Origin: Eudorina sp. 2006-703-Eu-15
Lineage: Eukaryota; Chlorophyta; Chlorophyceae; Chlamydomonadales; Volvocaceae
Length of the DNA stretch: 64,000 nucleotides
Reading direction: 5' to 3'
Assembly (NCBI GenBank): GCA_003117195.1
Contig: BDSI01000005.1
Coordinates: 1,906,857 to 1,970,856 of the forward strand
The position numbers and the translations under genes are program-made. This document shows, piece by piece, positions 58,319 to 64,000 of this stretch; positions within the stretch are counted from its first letter, which is position 1, and each line of letters begins with the position of its first letter. A model generated the notes under the pieces. That model searched no databases. It was not told the origin of the DNA and saw only the letters and a list, made by a program, of their open reading frames with translations.

Positions 58319-58370
58319 GGTGCAACTGGGTGGGGTGCGCCCCACCTTGAGCACCCCACCCAGTTGCACC
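58319..58370. terminator. Long perfect inverted repeat after codanin stop
   Basis: GGTGCAACTGGGTGGGGTGC at 58319-58338 pairs with its complement ending near 58369 (CACCCCACCCAGTTGCACC), with a loop of about 11 bases. It lies 90 bases after the codanin TAG. It could fold in the 3' UTR, or be the end of a small inverted-repeat element. Function is inferred only. Confidence 0.4.
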
Positions 58371-58887
58371 GGCGGTGTGGGCGGGGGGGAGAGGACGAGG
58401 AGGAGGAGGAGGAGGAGGGGGGTTTTAGGGTGTAGGAGGCGACGGCTACGCGGCGGCTACGCCACGGCGGGATGGCGACGAGTCCACGGGCGGTTGGGAG
58501 GCTGGCGGGGGGGAGATGGCGGCCGGACGGGCCCAGGGTGCAGCCACCGCTGTTTCGGGGGAGCTCCGGGGCCCTCATGGGTTTGTTTCTGCGGATGGCT
58601 CTCTGACGCGACCCCGTTGGCCGGCAGGGGAGGGGCTGCTTGCCGACTCTGCCAGCTCATAGGGTGGGTGGGTGGGTGGGCAGACGGGAGCCGGGCGTGG
58701 CGATGGCTGGTCAGGCGCCTAAGCGGCTCGTAAGCGGTGGCTGGCAGCGGGGAGGACTTGGTGGGAGGAGTCGAATGGGTAATAGATGCCCCTAGTACCT
58801 GGAGAGCAGTGTGTGTGGGTCTGTGGGCGGGGTGGGGCGGGGCAGGAAGGAGGCCATTGTGTGTACGACTGTGTGTGTGTTCTCTGG

Positions 58888-58915
58888 CGGGCAGGACCGG
58901 AGTGCGTGACATGCA
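58888..58915 (+). repeat. Dispersed repeat family B, copy
   Basis: GCGGGCAGGACCGGAGTGCG continues TGACATGC. It matches the 36532 copy with a few substitutions. Confidence 0.6.
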
Positions 58916-59436
58916 AGAGACAAGAGTAGCGCCCAAAAGACTGTATGTGTGTTCATAGGCAGACAGGCGCAAAAGACTGTATGTGTGTTCTTAGGCAGAC
59001 AGGCCCAAAAGACTGTTATGTGTGCGTGTATGTGTGGAGATGAGGTGAGAGGGATTGACGGTGTATGGATCGGTGTACATCGCGGGAAATGAGAGGTGAT
59101 GTGTACCTTGATGTGGGTGTGTGGGTGACTCCCGCCGGACAGCGGAGGTGTGCCCACAGGTGTGCTCGTTGCAGTGCAGCTCTAGCTCTTGTCGTGGCGA
59201 ATCAGAACACGGCGTGTGAGGGCCCCCGGGACCGCGGGATGGCGGGAGAACCCAAACGCCGTTAGGCCCGGGGGGCCCGGGGGGCAGTCCCCGCTCGACG
59301 TGCCCTGAGTTTCGTGCCCTTGACCTTGGCACGGGTGGCCACGCCCTTGATCCTCGGCGTTCACACAGCCATGCCCTGCCATGAGCAACTCATTCGGCCA
59401 CACTATTTATTAACGATATTACTGGTGGTGGTAGTA

Positions 59437-59465
59437 GTAACCGTTACAAGGTGGACCCGAGTCCC
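59437..59465 (+). repeat. 29-bp sequence shared with 20386-20414
   Basis: Exact 29-base match in opposite orientation to the element after the GHMP kinase stop. It begins GTAACCGTTAC and ends CCGAGTCCC. The flanks differ completely. Confidence 0.85.
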
Positions 59466-60450
59466 GACCGGGTGTTCCAACGGGCCCCAATAGCTCCTAG
59501 GCGCCTCATCCCATCAGCCCCTATTACCGCACTGAAGTGGAACCCCGCGCGGGCCCTCGGTGTGGCAGCCGCAGGCAGCCTCCTCCCTAGCTGACCACAC
59601 ACGGCAGCAAACTTTAAGCACACTGCAAAAACGGAACCGCGCCACCGTGGCGCACCGGACAGGCTCATCAAGCCCCATTGGCGACGTAGGGATCTCTCCC
59701 CCCTGGGTGGGACCCCCTCGCCGCTCAGCCGGGGCCGTTCGCGTCCACTGGGTCAGACAGACTGCAAGGAGCCGAGCCCCGTCCCCCCTGACCCGGATGG
59801 ATGTGGCCCAGCCTGCACTTGGGTGTAAAAGAGGACTCACTGAGTGTGTGCCCTCCGCGTCTCTGCTCTCTCTTGCCTCCTCCCCCCCGCCCCCCGACAC
59901 GACACGACACGATCCGCCGCTGCAGCAGACACAGCGATTCCTGCCGCGGTGGCCCAAGGGACTGGGTGCGTTGCCACGGACCGCCGCTCCTTCCATCCAC
60001 CCATCCACCTCCCTCGGCAGACAACGTGGTGGTGGTGGTGGTGGGCACCGTCCGACTGTCCGTCGCCCCATCGCCCGCCACTCGCGGTGGCCATGCCGGC
60101 ATGCCGGGCCGCCTCTGCCCTGCCCTGCTCTTCTGCGGTCTCCCAGCAGCCCCCCGCCCATACATCCACGACCCAGGCCTAGATCCACCAAGCATCAATC
60201 CATCCGTCTATCCATCCGTGTCAAGCTGTCAATCATACTCGATTATGGTGGCCCGGTGCCAGCGTGGCCGGGAGGCTGCTGACCCCCGCTGCAGTCGACC
60301 CACCCACATGACGCGGCGGGCGGTGTTTGCGGCGAGCCGCCACGTGCTGTGTGTCTCGCACCCTTGGCCCCCTGCCGTCGCCGCCGCCGCCGCCGGTGCC
60401 GCAGATCTCTTGCTTGTCTCCGTCGTCGCACCTCTGAATGCATCACCACG

Positions 60451-60455
60451 TTACA
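60451..60455 (-). terminator. Candidate TGTAA poly(A) signal of secreted-protein gene
   Basis: TTACA on + (TGTAA on -) lies about 165 bases after the minus-strand stop at 60620-60622, a plausible distance. Confidence 0.35.
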
Positions 60456-60619
60456 CGATACGCGGGACGTTGCGGGACCCAACGGCCATCAGCGACCGCC
60501 GGAGCCACCTCACCACACCACACACCTCACACTGTGACAGGTTACTCGTTCAACACACTTTATGTGACGGGGAAGGCTCTTTACTGTTCAAAGGTTTACT
60601 GCAGTGCCCCTGGACCCTT

Positions 60620-63868
<3,249 letters not shown>

Positions 63869-64000
63869 CTGGGGGGTTGGGGGTTATGGAGGGGGCGAGG
63901 GTTATGGAGGGGGCGGGGGTTATGGGGGCGGAGGGGTTATGGGAGAGGGGGTTAGGGGGCCGGAGGGATAACAAGAGCAAGTCAAGACCAGGCCAGGACG
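63869..64000 (-). other. Intron at the window edge
   Basis: G-rich GGGTTATGGAGGGGGCGG repeats on +, that is a C-rich polypyrimidine region upstream of the acceptor at 63869 on the minus strand. The gene continues beyond 64000. Confidence 0.6.

Larger units (their letters stand above)
58230..60619. other. Intergenic stretch, no supported gene
   Basis: It begins with a near-perfect hairpin (58320-58369; GGTGCAACTGGGTGGGGTGC against its complement in CACCCAGTTGCACC). It then carries a GAGGAG-rich run, GTGGGTGGGTGGG, a family B copy at 58888, and two tandem CAAAAGACTGTATGTGTGTT units near 58933-59010. The 29-bp element shared with 20386 is at 59437-59465. No ORF with recognisable motifs. Convergent 3' ends of codanin (+) and the secreted-protein gene (-) lie in this interval. 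Confidence 0.5.

Overview
This window is nuclear DNA from a GC-rich green alga, most likely a chlamydomonadalean/volvocine species. Four things point there: genes with many short GT-AG introns and one GC-AG intron, Gly/Ala/Gln/His-rich linkers inside otherwise conserved proteins, a secreted protein with a Ser-Pro/Pro-rich (hydroxyproline-type) tail, and TGTAA-type polyadenylation motifs. There are no operons, and no rRNA, tRNA, CRISPR or phage features. All exon models were built by hand from splice sites, reading-frame continuity and recalled family motifs. No alignment was run.

Layout. 1-5.1 kb: a 521-bp tandem duplication and a long TG tract, then the 3' part of an unrecognised low-complexity gene on +. 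5.1-15 kb: mostly non-coding and repeat-rich, with a weakly supported gene near 11-12.4 kb and a stray minus-strand exon-like ORF at 15.0-15.25 kb. 15.3-20.4 kb (+): a complete ten-exon GHMP sugar-kinase-like gene. 21.4-21.8 kb (+): an intronless gene for mitochondrial ribosomal protein mL41. 21.8-30.4 kb: no gene I can support. 30.4-37.5 kb (-): a complete twelve-exon Ser/Thr kinase of the Aurora-like type, with a 692-residue disordered N-terminal extension. 37.5-40.5 kb: lower-GC DNA with two exon-like pieces, one carrying a CxxC...CxxC ribbon. 40.5-45.5 kb (-): a six-exon gene for a probable plastid-targeted protein. 45.8-58.2 kb (+): a complete fourteen-exon, 2,252-residue codanin-1 homologue that diverges from the plastid gene across 381 bp. 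60.6-63.9 kb (-): the 3' four exons of a secreted, Cys-rich, Pro-rich-tailed protein that continues past the right edge.

The genes are unrelated housekeeping or lineage genes (sugar metabolism, mitochondrial translation, signalling, plastid, chromatin, cell wall) and do not form a system. The most unusual material is in the non-coding DNA: an 11-copy dispersed palindrome GACCCNNGGGTC that also lies in coding exons, a strongly over-represented octamer GTACGGCA/TGCCGTAC, two families of short dispersed repeats (one attached to TG/CA tracts), and several large minisatellites placed inside introns.
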